A DNA stretch of 64,000 nucleotides from Trochalopteron elliotii (taxonomy: Eukaryota > Chordata > Aves > Passeriformes > Leiothrichidae). Made by a program: the position numbers and the translations under genes. A model generated the notes under the pieces. It was not told where the DNA came from. It saw nothing but the letters and a program-made list of their open reading frames with translations, and did no database searches. This document shows, in pieces, positions 50,421 through 61,289 of the stretch; position 1 is the stretch's first letter; each line of letters starts with the position of its first letter. The stretch spans positions 1,744,166 to 1,808,165 of the forward strand of contig JANPWX010000360.1 of assembly GCA_024734555.1 (NCBI GenBank), in the 5' to 3' direction.

Positions 50421-52956
50421 GTAAACTCTGTTTTTAAAGTAATAGCATCAAGTTAAACACAAGTTGCGTAATTCTCACCTCACTAGAGTCTTATATCACT
50501 GCAACTCCATTAACTTCCCCAGAGTTTCTCCTGCTTAAGTGAAGAGAAAGAGGTCCATGAGCTATTTCTGACTGTTTTTTCTTTGTCTGTGTCTTCACAA
50601 CAACATCATTTAGCATGTTTCCTTGGAATTGCAATGGTTTTATTTAGCATTTTATTCAGAAAGCAATACCAAGATCAACTGTCTCATCCTAGTATTTCAG
50701 ATTTTAGGACAATTCAGACCTCCAAATCTGAGTGAAAATTACATTGTTCCTCTGACTTAAAACACTTTATTATCAGAGGGGGAAAAAGTTAATTTTACTT
50801 ATTTCTATGGTAAATGCAGTAGAATAAATCTCCAACTTAAGAATACAGTACTATAATATACCCCTTCCCAGGAAAAACTCCACCTAACAAGTATACTGAT
50901 TGCAGCACAGTGTGTACAAAATCCCATTCTTTTCATACTTGATAATCTAAAAAAAGTCTCTTAAACTGTTAGGTGCCCAAGGAAAGCTGGGCCAAGGTAT
51001 TTGTATGTTTTTTCCCATTTATAGAGGATTGTGCCATGAAAGCAGTGACTCTCAAATACTAAGAATCTTGCTAGATTTTCTTCAGTGAATCATCTGGAAA
51101 AAACAGCAAAAAGAAAATTGCATTTGAATCAAAAAATATGAACTTACTTGAGTATCAAAAGCCATTGGCCAGGGAAAGTGATCTGAAGTTAAACCAGGAG
51201 CAGAGGGAAGAAAGGCAATGGATGAATTTCCATAATGTTTGAAAGCTGAAATCAACCTACAGTGGCAAAACTGGTTGTTCCTGGCTTCAGGCTGCAACCC
51301 TAGTTGCAAAGCAGCTGTCGAGGGTTCAGATAGCTCTTGTTTTGATCATGTTTGCAACCATATATATATATGTGATTATTAAAGCAAGCAGGATTTTTCT
51401 CTGAACAAATATTAGATGAATGCATTTCCTTTATGGACCAAATCGTGCTTCTAAATGGAAAGGAAGCAGGATTAGGTATTTCAATAAATACCTGCACAAA
51501 ACAAAGGTGTGCAGACACAGACAGGAATATTCTTGAGCACTTTTATTATTCATTTAGTCTTCTAAATAATTTCAAGCAACCTTTTGGGAAATAGAGGAAT
51601 TATGATAGGTGATCAGTAACACATCAAGAGTAATGAAATTAAAAACCCAAATGAACATACTGTGAATGACTGGAAAGTGTTTGCCTAAGCTTTACTTGGT
51701 CAATGTTTTGAAGTAAAATGAAGCAAAAATTCTCTCATATGATGTGGGGTTCCCAACTGGGAATAAGAGATCTGAGCCCAGAAAATATAGCTGCATTCAT
51801 TCAAGAGTTCATTTCAAATGAATAGTTTCATCATCTCTTCCATAAAAGAGAAAAATATTTCAAATGTTTATTTTTAGCTTGGGACATGAATAATAGAAAT
51901 AAAAGCATCTGAGTATTTAATGTGAAGAAATTCTTTAAGAAAATCTCAATATATAGGTTAATAATTACATGTCAGTAGAGCCTTTCTTTTTTCCTAATAC
52001 CAGTACCATGCTTTTAAATGACAAGTCTCAGCTGTTGTGAAGTCCAAGGTAGTTGTGTGCCCTGAAACACCCAAGAAATAGTATTATCCGGTATGACACA
52101 TGCCTAGATATGTCTTATTGTGATCATAATATAGCCTAAAGGTAAGAATACAGAACAATCATTTGTGTGTTATTTTTTCAATGCTGTTTATGTTTGTCTA
52201 CATCAAAGAGAACCTTCTGCTAGAGCTATTTATATCATTGATCAACAGAACTATTAGTGATGGTTTATAAATGCATGGGATAAGTTTTAAATTTAGCATG
52301 TACTTTAAAAATGAAATCTATTAGTACATTAACTTGATCATGTTTCATCACTGAAAAGCTGGTTCATTTTCAAAAATGTTTTCGAAAAAGCAGAATGTAC
52401 CACCATGACATGAAAGATACTTAAAGTGTCACACAAAAGCCCTTACTGTGAATTACCAAAGTATGAATTAAAGGGCTGATGTTTTCGTGTACTGAGGATT
52501 TACTGGAAGGGCAGTGACTGTCTACATTTGCTATCATTATGACGTAGAAAGCTGAGTACTTCTCACCTGCAGATTTGGCATCCTCCAAAACTGCTTTGCA
52601 GAGTCCTGTCTTGTGTCCTCCATCCATGTTCTCCTTCAGTCAATGGGACTTTGGGACAGGTTTGGACTTGATACTGAAGACCATTGATGCCCTAAGTTTT
52701 AGCTTTCATATTTTCCAGATTCTGTTCTGCATTAGTATATTACTCTGAACTTCATACAAAAAGTGTTAGCAAGTTCTCTTCACAGTTTCGTTAGACAAAA
52801 CAATCCTTTTCCAGCTCAAGAACTAAGGACACCGTTGCAGCTTCAGGCCCAAAAAGTGTAAACAGCAAATTGAGGAGAGCAACCTGGGAGGATGGAATTT
52901 CATAACTTGAAGCTGTAATTGGGCAATTAACCCCAATATGTAAATGCAGCAAAACT

Positions 52957-52964
52957 TATAAAAG
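52957..52964 (+). promoter_or_regulatory. LTR TATA box
   Basis: TATAAAAG lies 94 bp upstream of the AATAAA signal of the same LTR. Confidence 0.55.
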
Positions 52965-53050
52965 TGAAAACCTGTGACCCATCATCCATCTTGGGTGTAG
53001 CCATGGCCAGGCTCTTGCACTGCTCAAGGTGTATTCTTTGAAGGCCTTTT

Positions 53051-53056
53051 AATAAA
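53051..53056 (+). terminator. LTR polyadenylation signal
   Basis: AATAAA is followed by a T/C-rich stretch, in the position expected for an LTR R region. Confidence 0.55.
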
Positions 53057-53117
53057 TACCTACTTTATTCCTTTAACTCGGTCTAGCCCCTGTTCTACGT
53101 AGCCTCCCAAGCCATCA

Positions 53118-54640
53118 TTGTCAGCATGGAAAACATTGACAGAGATTCTCAGCACTGAGGTGTTTTTCTATGAACTTGTGGTCCTCTTAATAGGTGAGGT
53201 GTATGGAATGATTGGCAGCCCTTCTGGTCAGTGAGAATTAAAACTGGTGATACGTGTGCCTAGTTTTAGAGCTATTTGCTGTATAGTCACAGTGTAGGAC
53301 AATTTCCTTTCTACTGTACTAATATTAAAGTCTGTGATGATTCAGCATAGATGAGTTTTACTTTTTGAGTTCTTGGCTAACAGTGATAAGAAAATTATGG
53401 TGACTAGAAGTATGTAAACGCAGTAAGATAGTTAGATGTACATTTTAGACACAGGGCCTATTATTTGAAATTAAAACCAGTCTCTGACCTTTAACACCAT
53501 TACCAAGAAGAATATCCCATCTAATTCACTATAAATAAAAATTCTTAGATCCTTTTATTCTAACATGGAAAATATGGTGATGGCTGAGAACTTGTTAAGT
53601 CTAGATGTTGTCCCTCTGCTTCCTCTTCATTCTCATGTGGGGATCATTTTCTTCTTTGAGAATGGGATCTTCTCTGCAATATTACTGTGAATCATCCTGC
53701 TCAACCTGACAAGACTCAAATGAAAAAATAAGATTCTCAAAATTATGAGCAACAGAGGGAAAAAATAAAATTAGAACAATCATGGAGGAGTCACCTTCAT
53801 AAAATAGTATGTATTAACGACTCTACGTTCCCTAACTTGTCTTATACCTGAGCTTCCTTGCCTTCAGTTATGAGGTAATTAATTTAGCAGGAGAGATGAA
53901 AGGAGTTAGAGATAACAGCAAACATGGGTGAGAAAGAAGTCAAGTATAGGACTGTAATGGTGGGCAGTGGAAAAGAGTTTTTGATGTGCATTTTGTAAAT
54001 GTTAAGAGAGTGTAACGGACTGAAGACAGAGGAGTGTGAGAAGTGATACCTTTTCTACTGTTTCAGCCAGGGTTGTGTCCTGGTTCTTTATAAAAGGAAG
54101 GGAAAAGTCCTTTGCAGTCCAAGGTAGCATGTCTAATCTTCTTGTGTAGCTTTGACCACTTACAGTGAAGAGTTAATCTAAACCCCCCTAAACTAAAATG
54201 CCTTCTGCTTGCGTGGAAAATATATATATACACCTAAGGCTTTTAAAGAGAAATGTTGTACCCAAGAACTGTTTTGTGAGCTGGGAGTGCTGTACTGAAC
54301 CTCGGGGGCAAATGTTTGCATTGAGTTGTTGAAAGAGACTGAGATTGGCAACACCACCCTGCCCTTGGCTAATGAGCCTTCCCCGAGAGAATATCAAGTG
54401 CAATTACCTTTTAGGGAATAATAACATACCAAAGAACCATGGACCCTGCAAAGAAAAATTAAACACGCATTCGTAGGTAGAACCTGCTATGAATCAGCAT
54501 TAATTATCCAATAGAGGGAATGGGGTTGCAATAAGTCTCAGTTCCCAACTCACACCATAGATCACACCAAACGTGAGCTACTTGTAGAAAAAACATTTGC
54601 AAAGTTCATCTTGCCCTAACCCCCCTCCTTTCCGTGTACG
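53118..54640. other. non-coding DNA between the LTR and the CpG-island region
   Basis: No gene is supported. The last part, about 54,410-54,560, turns into mixed-composition sequence with CAGCATTAATTATCCAATAG and similar words. It may be the left edge of the conserved regulatory block. Confidence 0.45.
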
Positions 54641-54729
54641 CTCCTGCACTTGAGTTGTGCTTGGAGGCTGTATTTCTGGGACAACTTTCCCGACCGACGG
54701 TTTATACAAGGCAGTAAAAGAGGGCTGGT

Positions 54730-55310
54730 AGCAGCGAGTGAGGCTCCCGAACATCATCAGTGCAGCGAGGCTGAGGCAGGGACTCATTCGAGGTTTCACA
54801 GGCCGAGGACACCAGGCCCCTCTCAGCAGTGCACCAGGAGGTCGGGCTGCTGGGCGGCCGCCTGCCTTTGGCTGCACAGCCGGGGAAACCGTGCCCCCAC
54901 GGCTGCTTGTCCCAGCAAAGACCAAAAAGGGGGAACTGTCCCGGGAGACGGGCTTTTGGCTGTGCACATTCCCAGGAAGGAGACCAAGGGAGAAGGCGGA
55001 AAGGCCGCGTATTTCGTGTTGAGCTAGTGGGAAAACACGCGGAATTGCCAGCGCTAAAGAGATGAGGGGGCATGCTGGCCGGCTCCTTTGTGCCGGGGCG
55101 GTCTTCCCGGCCCGGCCCGGCGGCGGGGGCTACGGAGGGCGGCCGAGGAGCGGAGCTGGGGCTAGCCGGGGCCGAGCAGCACCCGCGGAGCCCCGCGGAG
55201 CCCGACAGCGACGGCCCTGCGCGGCCTGGGCCGCTCCCCGGGGAGCCGGGAAATCCCGCCGCAAACTCTTCGGACGTGAAAACGGCGCGGAGCGGGGCCG
55301 GCTGCTTTGC
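54730..55310. promoter_or_regulatory. CpG island 1
   Basis: GC content rises sharply from 54,730 and is extreme at about 55,075-55,310, with many CpG dinucleotides and GC-box-like GGGGCGG near 55,094. This is the first CpG-rich segment after more than 50 kb of CpG-poor DNA. It also holds plus-strand G-tracts around 55,125-55,175. CpG islands of this kind mark promoters or polycomb-bound regulatory DNA of developmental genes. The long open frame on the minus strand (54,702-55,325) is best explained by the lack of AT-rich stop codons. Confidence 0.8.
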
Positions 55311-55319
55311 TGAAAGCAG

Positions 55320-55540
55320 GCACACGTATATTGAGTTTGTCAGGGATCATAAAATGCGAATTGATTATTCAAACAGCCATTGATTATAAAAGAATGCTTA
55401 CTGCAGCAATGGGAAAGGTTAAAAAGAAATTGACCCTCTGCGTACGTGACATAAAGTCATTAGGTAAATGAGATATTCATACGGGGTGTAATCAAGGTCA
55501 TGCTAATTTTATTTGCGGTATTCGACTCAAATCTCCAGCT
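55320..55540. promoter_or_regulatory. candidate conserved non-coding element between islands 1 and 2
   Basis: Composition falls abruptly to AT-rich with dense homeodomain-type words: GCGAATTGATTATTCA, GCCATTGATTATAAAAG, GACATAAAGTCATTAGG, GGTGTAATCAAGGTCATGCT. The words carry CpGs (TGCGTACGTGAC, CATACGGGG) that are rare elsewhere in the AT-rich desert. Retained CpGs in AT-rich sequence suggest an unmethylated or constrained region. Confidence 0.5.
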
Positions 55541-55850
55541 TCGTTTGGGGACAGCAAATTGTCCCCGAGGGAAATGAACCGCCCCGCAAACCACAGGTGC
55601 CGTAAAAAACCAAAGCCCAGGTAAATAAAAACCGACCCGAAGCCCTTTGTCCGTGGTGGGCACGAACCCCAGGCCCCGACCCAGCCCTGGTGCGGCCGCG
55701 GGGGACGGGCCGGCGCCTGAGGAGCTGCGAGCAGGATCGGGGCTCCCAGCAGGGGTCTTCTCACCTCGCTGCTCCCGGGTCCCCTCCGACCGGGGAAAGC
55801 TGGGAGTGAGAGCACCGTCAAAGATCCCAGCCTCTCCCAGACAGTATGAG
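55540..55850. promoter_or_regulatory. CpG island 2
   Basis: A second GC- and CpG-rich block, densest at about 55,630-55,800. It contains a donor-like AAGCCCAG|GTAAAT at 55,620/55,621 on the plus strand. It is a promoter or regulatory island whose gene is not in the window. Confidence 0.7.
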
Positions 55851-55859
55851 AACGTGTAA

Positions 55860-56170
55860 AAAAAATAGTTTTATTTATGCACATATTTATCCCCTCTAAT
55901 TACAGAAATTAATCCTCTTACTTATGACTAAAAGGTAACGTCTAAGGCGTCCCTTTGATGTTTAACAGCATCATTTGTGGCTAACATTCCAACTGATTAA
56001 GGAATAATTGTTGTTAAATGCTTTACAAGTGGATAGTGTTTAATTGAGAGGCATTCATAATTTTACGGCTTACCACAAAATGAAACGTAATTAAAAACGC
56101 AGAAACTTCCAACCGATTTTGTTCCAATTATGTTTATTGTTCAGACTAATTACTGCACAAGACGGGGTAC
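55860..56170. promoter_or_regulatory. candidate conserved non-coding element
   Basis: An AT-rich block packed with homeodomain-type sites: TCTAATTACAG, GAAATTAATCC, TAATTGAGAGG, CGTAATTAAAAACGC, AGACTAATTACTGCAC. It also has SOX-like AATAATTGTTGTTAAATG and several retained CpGs (AACGTCTAAGGCGTCC, TTTACGGC). It has no coding frame, repeat or transposon ends. This is one of the strongest enhancer-like textures in the window. Confidence 0.55.
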
Positions 56171-57488
56171 TTTTCCCACGTCTAAATGGCACACGCTTCC
56201 CAAATATACCCTTGCAGGTTTTTCTTTTCCAGGTACAGGCTTGGGACGGGTTTCTGCAGCCTCCGTTCTCCCCACCCCCCACCCCTCCCTCCCCATTATA
56301 ATTAAATGCTCCAGCCTTTTCTTCTCTCCCCCATGCAACACCTTGGGATGTGAGAAAGTGATGGCAGCTTTCTTCCCTCGGAGCTCGAAGTAATTGTAGA
56401 AGGGCTGATGAATTTCTTGAAGAAACACTTGCCACACACTGAGGAAACCATCTCCTAGCAGGATTTTACAAACCAAAGTAAACAAAGAACCCCAGGGGCG
56501 ATTTCCTCCTTTTGCGCAGCGTACTTCTCAATTTACCTCAGAAGGGATCACAAGCACACACGAGAGTTACAACAGGAATCATACTTGGTTTGGGAAACAT
56601 ATTCTGTACAAGAAGCAGAGAAATTGAAAGTGTTCAAAGGAAGGGACAGTCATTAAAATACCTGCCAGGCACGCTGCCATTCCCTTAACTAACCTTCCTT
56701 CTTTTCCGTGAACTCAGAAATCTCTTCAGCATCTATTTAAACATAGATATCCCGGGGTGGGGGCGAGGGGGGTTTGGTTTGCGGGAAGAGGGAAGGGGAA
56801 AGAAACCAACCCACACATCCCTCAGGTCTGTCTCACTAACACCTCTGAAACATCCTTATCCTCGGAAAGGGGTGGGGAATAAAGTGACTTGCCTAATTTT
56901 ACTGTTTGTTCTATCGAAGAGAGTTTACTGTGAAAATGAATTTCCTTATTTATTCCTGAGTTTCTCCATCCCTCAGCTGGGCTCTAGGAGAAAATCAGAG
57001 AGTTGCCTGAGATCATGCTAATAAAAAATCACTGCTTACGGTTAAAGGGAATGATCACATCGATCAGATCCTGATAAAATAGGGGCGGGGGGCATCAAAT
57101 GCCCAATGCTGCTTAGAGTTTGCTTTTTTTCCTTTGGGCTCCAAACCGTTAGGAAAGGATCACACACATGTTTATTGCTCCTTTTGTCTCTTCTTTCTAG
57201 CAGGATTCAACCCCCTGCGCGTGTGTGCGTGGTTCGGGGGGTTGTTGCTCTCTTTGGGAAGGTTGCGGCATTCACAGGTGTGCTTTGGCTTGTTACTGTA
57301 TCCCTGTACAATTTCCCAATTCTCCTGGAGGGTTTAATCTAGGTGTGAGAGAAAAAAAGTGTTTAAATTTTGCTGGGGAAATAAGCGGAGCCGGGGGAGG
57401 GAGGGGATAGGAATTCCCTCTTTTAGCGAGTCAGAAATAGCCCAAGCTTTCCAAACGGATGTTAAAATTGGACATAATGGAGCAATAC
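56170..57488. other. mixed-composition DNA between regulatory blocks
   Basis: No gene is supported. It holds G-tract clusters on the plus strand (about 56,754-56,800 and 57,080-57,091) and a C-rich tract at 56,270-56,295. One compact motif group near 57,050-57,077 has GATC three times (AATGATCACATCGATCAGATC). No repeat family is recognised. Confidence 0.4.
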
Positions 57489-57544
57489 CTCCTTCTTTTT
57501 TATTTTTTTCTTTCTTTTTTTTTTTTTTTCCCTTCCCTCTTCAG
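57489..57544 (+). other. long polypyrimidine tract ending in CAG (splice-acceptor-like)
   Basis: About 50 pyrimidines, interrupted only once, lead to TTCAG at 57,544. The tract is far longer than needed for an acceptor and may simply be a T/C simple repeat. It is noted because donor-like sites lie on the same strand at 55,621 and 58,373. Confidence 0.35.
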
Positions 57545-57559
57545 GTATGAGTCTTGAAT

Positions 57560-58000
57560 CCTTTCATTAAACTGACACAGATTTCCAGAGATGGAGAAAA
57601 GGAGGGGTATCTGAGGTGGACATTTTATGTAAATGAGCAAATCCGAAATGTATTACAAATCCACTGTAATAAAACTGACAGTTTTGACAGTATTGACAAC
57701 ATAAATATATGTTGGAACACAGCACTTTCAGACACTTAACCGATGAAGCAATAAAAAGATTCGACTACAATATTTCAAATAATCGACATTGATGTTTTGA
57801 TACATCATTTTTATACCTCGAATCGATCTATCACTCTATGACCGGTCAATTTTAAGTAAAAATCTGCTGCAATTATTTACGCTATTGCCAGTGACGACCT
57901 AATAACTGTTTTCAATTAATTACAGCAAAACTAAGCATTATGAGGACTAACCGGCCGCATATTCCATTGTATGGCATTTCTTGTATGGAGAGCAAACACA
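57560..58000. promoter_or_regulatory. candidate conserved non-coding element
   Basis: AT-rich sequence with retained CpGs and many factor-like words. TGACA cores start at 57,676, 57,685 and 57,694, 9 bp apart. Other words include TAATCGACATTGATG, ACCTCGAATCGATC, TATGACCGGTCAA, GCAATTATTTACG and TTCAATTAATTACAGC. It has no coding frame or repeat match. The TGACAG word is the MEIS/PKNOX/TGIF core. It is a strong enhancer candidate by texture. Confidence 0.5.
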
Positions 58001-58849
58001 TATACGTATATTGCATTCTCTTTGTGGGATCAAAAGAAAGACATACAAAGACAATCACAATCTTGGGGCGGGGGGGGGTGGTGGTGGAAATAAAAGCAAC
58101 CTCTTTTCGGGAAGGCACCGCCGGCTTTCACCATGTACTTCTAGGAAACATGCTATAATATTTTGTCAGCTCTCTCTCTGTGCAATACCAAACCGGGCTC
58201 TCAAGATTTTTTTTGCTTTTCTCTTTGGGCTCTGCACTGAATCCCACTTCAAACAATGGTCTGAGCAGCTCTTGGGAAAAAAGAAAAAAAAAAAAAAAAA
58301 AAAAAAAAGGAATTTCGTGCTTCGAGTGATTTGCCTGTGTGTTGTGAGAGTCTCCGGATCATTTCAAAAGAGGTAGGAGTATATTGTTCTCTCCGGAGCG
58401 AGAACTCCAGTGTAAAAATGAGAGCGCTCCTTTTCTGGAGTTTTATAGGCAGCTGGAGAACAAAAGGGGATATTTTGAGTGAGCTGGAGCAGAGCTCTGA
58501 GCAGAGTTTGAAGCCTTTGCGGATTCTCTGATATCACAGTAAAGCCATTTAGTTTGCCCTAACTGTCCTTTTAGTTACCATGCCATACTGGAAAGATTTT
58601 TTTTTTTTCATGCTTCGGGCTTCTTCGAACAATTGCAAACTAGATTTTTAACTGCCTCGTGCAAGCAGTGTTAGTGGGAAGCCCTGACAGGTTTGTGGTT
58701 GTTTTCTTTTTTCTTTTTTTTTTTTTTTTCTCCTCTGGTGTGTGATGGAAATACACATGTCGACTGTTTATGGTCTCCACTTTTACAAACATTCCAGCCT
58801 AAATAAAATAAAACGTGGGGAAAAAAAACCTCTTCTCTTCTCTGACTTT
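58001..58849. other. non-coding DNA with simple tracts
   Basis: No gene is supported. It contains a G run with GGT units at about 58,065-58,086, the A run listed above, T runs near 58,598-58,609 and 58,708-58,729, and a donor-like AG|GTAGGAGT at 58,372/58,373. GAGCTGGAGCAGAGCTCTGA at about 58,480 is a short self-complementary-type run. Confidence 0.4.
58277..58308 (+). repeat. A homopolymer, one G interruption
   Basis: A32-class run with a G at 58,283. Its length is probably unstable. Confidence 0.85.
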
Positions 58850-59088
58850 AGTGCTTCACACCCACCCGCGTGACATAAGCCGGACGAACGCGAAGGGGTT
58901 CATCTCTATACCCCTTCCCAGGACGGGTTTCGCCTCTCGGGGATGGAACGCGGGACCGGGCCACATCAGCGTCCCGCGGGAGCCGCTGACCCGGGGACGG
59001 GGGCCCTGCGGCCGCGGAGGGAGCCCTGTGGCCGGCTCGGCGGGCCGGGCCGTGCGCGGCTCCGTGGCCTGGTGTTGGAGCCCCGCCA

Positions 59089-59129
59089 GATAGCGCTAGA
59101 GGGCTGCTGATAGTGATGGTAGCGCTATC
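59089..59129. repeat. 10-bp perfect inverted repeat in CpG island 3
   Basis: GATAGCGCTA (59,089-59,098) and TAGCGCTATC (59,120-59,129) are exact reverse complements around a 21-nt spacer that itself contains GATAGTGATGG. Both arms include the palindrome AGCGCT. Confidence 0.85.
59093..59106 (+). promoter_or_regulatory. CTCF-like site
   Basis: GCGCTAGAGGGCTG matches the CTCF core form CCRCTAGAGGGCAG at 12 of 14 positions. It overlaps the left arm of the inverted repeat. Function is not shown by sequence alone. Confidence 0.35.
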
Positions 59130-59328
59130 GAGCCGCGGCAGCGCCGGCCGGGGCAGCCCGCCAGCGCCCGGATACAGCCCGGCGCCCCGGGCACCGACCG
59201 GGACAAAGTCGGGCGGCAGGGGAGGACGACCCTGGAGCGTTCTTGTGTCGCTCAGGGTTGGGGTTTTTCCCTCTTAAAACAAAGAGGGCGGACGGGGTGG
59301 AAGAAAAAGTAAAAAGCGAAGTTAACAG

Positions 59329-59334
59329 GTAAGT
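59329..59334 (+). other. splice-donor-like site after CpG island 3
   Basis: AACAG|GTAAGTA is a near-ideal donor, 60 bp after the island. It is the best donor I noticed in the right-hand region and may end a 5' untranslated or non-coding exon. Confidence 0.35.
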
Positions 59335-59819
59335 AAATGAACCTCCTCCTAATGCAGCTCCCAAAGACCTCAGTCATACCGCAGTCGAGGTCAAGAAAAG
59401 TTCACCGTGATGGGCTACCATTGACTTTCAGGACTAGAAAGATTTTCGACAAATAATAATACATTACTGAAAAGCGAAGTACACTACCGGCAGACGGGGG
59501 GATCAGGGTGAGGAGCTAAATGAACCCAGTGATCTGCAGAAGCTAAAACGTGAATGATTTCACAGGGGCACCCGAGATGGGACCTCGAAAATCTTGCAGC
59601 CGCGGGAAGTCGGAAGCAAATCAAAGAGTGCTGAGACGAATAAAAAGTGACTGAAGTTGTAAAAAGCAATCGTAAGGGCAAAGGAGAGTGTGGCAAAGAT
59701 CGACTTTGGGGGTAGGAATTTAACTGCGGCACAATCCTGATTATAAAAAGAAAAAGGTACTATTTAAACTCCACACTTCGCCTTGCAGGCAAAACAAAAA
59801 AGTAAAATTCACGTGAATT

Positions 59820-60260
59820 TCACTACAGTGTCACGGTGATGTCCCGCATCCACATTTTATCAGGCAGATTCCTTTCTTCATTAATTATGACACATTGGCT
59901 AGAATGATAGTTCGAGATAAAAAGCCAGTTCAAATACGCTAAACTTTTCATTGTGTTCTGTGATATCCTTGACCCGTCTAAGAGGAGTTTTGCTTTTAAA
60001 TGCAGTCTACGTGTTACCGAACACAATGGCATCATCCAAAATACTTGAACTCAGCACACAAACAAACAAACATTGAATAAAGTTACAAACAAGATTAAGG
60101 TTCAAGTTATTTGTCCCTGTAGCAAGGCGTCAATTGTCCTAACAGATGTAGGGACGTTAAGAGGATTTAAACCATGCGAATTTAATAAACCAGATTAGCA
60201 ATAGGTGCTTTCCACAAATGCTAAGAACCGGAAAGTAAATCTAGTCTAAATTACCCATCG
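59820..60260. promoter_or_regulatory. candidate conserved non-coding element
   Basis: An AT-rich block with retained CpGs and developmental-factor words: TTCATTAATTATGACAC, GTCACGGTGATG, GGCGTCAATTGTCC, GCGAATTTAATAAACC. It has no repeat or coding character. Judged from texture. Confidence 0.4.
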
Positions 60261-60995
60261 GACTGGAGGATCACCTACGAGGAGAGCTGAAAATTTCCAA
60301 CAGAGTCCAGTAGGATTTCGTGCAAGCATGGCTTGTTTCCCCCTAAAAACTTTCTGTTTGCATTAAATCTTGTGCTAGGAGCACACGCGCGTGCAAAACA
60401 GCAGTTTAAGGTCTCCGGTGGGATTTATTCTTGAAATCTGAAATATTACCTGTTGTTCCATCCGCTTTTGCAAGGCTGTGGAAAAAGAGAGAGAGAGAGA
60501 GGGAGGGAGGGAGAGATGTAACGAGCAAGCAAGAGAGGCATGTCTCAAAGCCAGCAAAGGACTAAGATGCCACACTTCGGAAAGGCTGATTGAAAACAGA
60601 CTCTTCTTAACTTTTAGAGGATTTTCTCTCTCGCTCCCTCCGAGGGCTAAGAAGCCGATTTGGGAGTTTGAAGGGAATAGGTTTCAGCACCCATATTTGT
60701 TCTGGTGCACTTGTAAAATGCGATTTGAAGAGGATCTTTAGCCCTCTGATTGTCTTTGTATTGTTTTTCTTGAAACGGATCTTTTGCCCTTAATGAATCC
60801 CCACACAGCTGGACAGCTCCTGCTCGGACACTGAGAGCGCTAACCCCAAACTGACCCCAATTTGACACCACAAGATGAAATTTTACCGCCTGTTAAAACC
60901 ATTTCCAGCCTCGGCAAAAGGAGCTGGCGGTTGACTGCGATGCACTTCCATACCGAACACCTCATTTCTCTTTGGACTTTTGAGCCCATGTATCA
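60261..60995. other. non-coding DNA
   Basis: No gene is supported. GCACACGCGCGTGCAAAAC at about 60,381-60,399 is an alternating purine-pyrimidine run with Z-DNA-type character. The GA tract is listed separately. Confidence 0.4.
60486..60515 (+). repeat. GA / GGGA purine tract
   Basis: AGAGAG units pass into GGGA units. A simple purine repeat. Confidence 0.85.
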
Positions 60996-61058
60996 AAAAA
61001 AAAAAAAAACCCAAAAAAAAAAAAAAAAAACCCAACCCCCCCCCCCCAAAAAAAAACC
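60995..61058 (+). repeat. poly(A)/poly(C) compound tract
   Basis: Alternating runs of A and C include a C13-class run. The exact length is likely unreliable in the assembly. Confidence 0.9.
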
Positions 61059-61168
61059 ACCAGACACCAGCCCGACTTGTCTCTTACACTTTTTCTGAAA
61101 AAAGCCCTCGTTCCCTCGTTCTGAAAGTGATGCAGGAGAAATCGAAATTAGCCATTTGAATTTTCCCG

Positions 61169-61220
61169 AATTTCTTTTTTTTTTTTTTTTTTTATGTCAC
61201 CAGTTGGGGGGGGGGGGATG
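61169..61220 (+). repeat. T run followed by G run
   Basis: A T run of about 22 bases is followed 14 bases later by a G run of about 12 bases. Simple sequence. Confidence 0.85.
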
Positions 61221-61289
61221 GACGGGGGTAAATAAAAAATCACCTAAGCATGTGAAAGCCCTCACCCGCTGCATGTACGTATCCCATTT

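Larger units (their letters stand above)
47801..52831. other. AT-rich non-coding desert
   Basis: No gene is supported. It contains one MIR-like relic (48,779-48,891) and a candidate regulatory stretch (50,150-50,420), listed separately. A short TATATATATA run lies near 51,360. The rest shows nothing I can name. Confidence 0.5.
52832..53117 (+). mobile_element. solo LTR, probably ERVL-class
   Basis: A compact LTR-like unit of about 286 bp. It has GTTGCAGCTTCAGGCCCAAA at the start, CTTGAAGCTGTAATTGGGCA and ATTAACCCCAATATGTAAAT in U3, TATAAAAG at 52,957-52,964, AATAAA at 53,051-53,056, and CTTTATTCCTTTAACTCGGT after it. I remember this order from avian ERVL LTRs. Neither the exact ends nor a 5-bp duplication could be fixed, so the borders are approximate. 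It is unrelated to copies A and B. Confidence 0.65.
58850..59270. promoter_or_regulatory. CpG island 3
   Basis: A GC- and CpG-dense block, strongest at 58,920-59,230. It contains the 10-bp inverted repeat at 59,089-59,129 and a CTCF-like site. It is followed on the plus strand by a good splice-donor consensus, AACAG|GTAAGTA, at 59,328/59,329. An island followed by a donor is the usual first-exon layout, so a plus-strand transcript starting here is possible. No coding start is evident. Confidence 0.75.

Noticed and set aside
54702..55325. 207-codon open frame on the minus strand
   Set aside because: It spans CpG island 1, where stop codons are rare. The product is Pro/Ser/Gly/Ala-rich without any domain, and overlapping frames on the other strand are also open.
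57554..57739. 61-codon open frame after the polypyrimidine tract, as a coding exon
   Set aside because: No known domain. The sequence reads like AT-rich regulatory DNA, and the frame ends without a donor.
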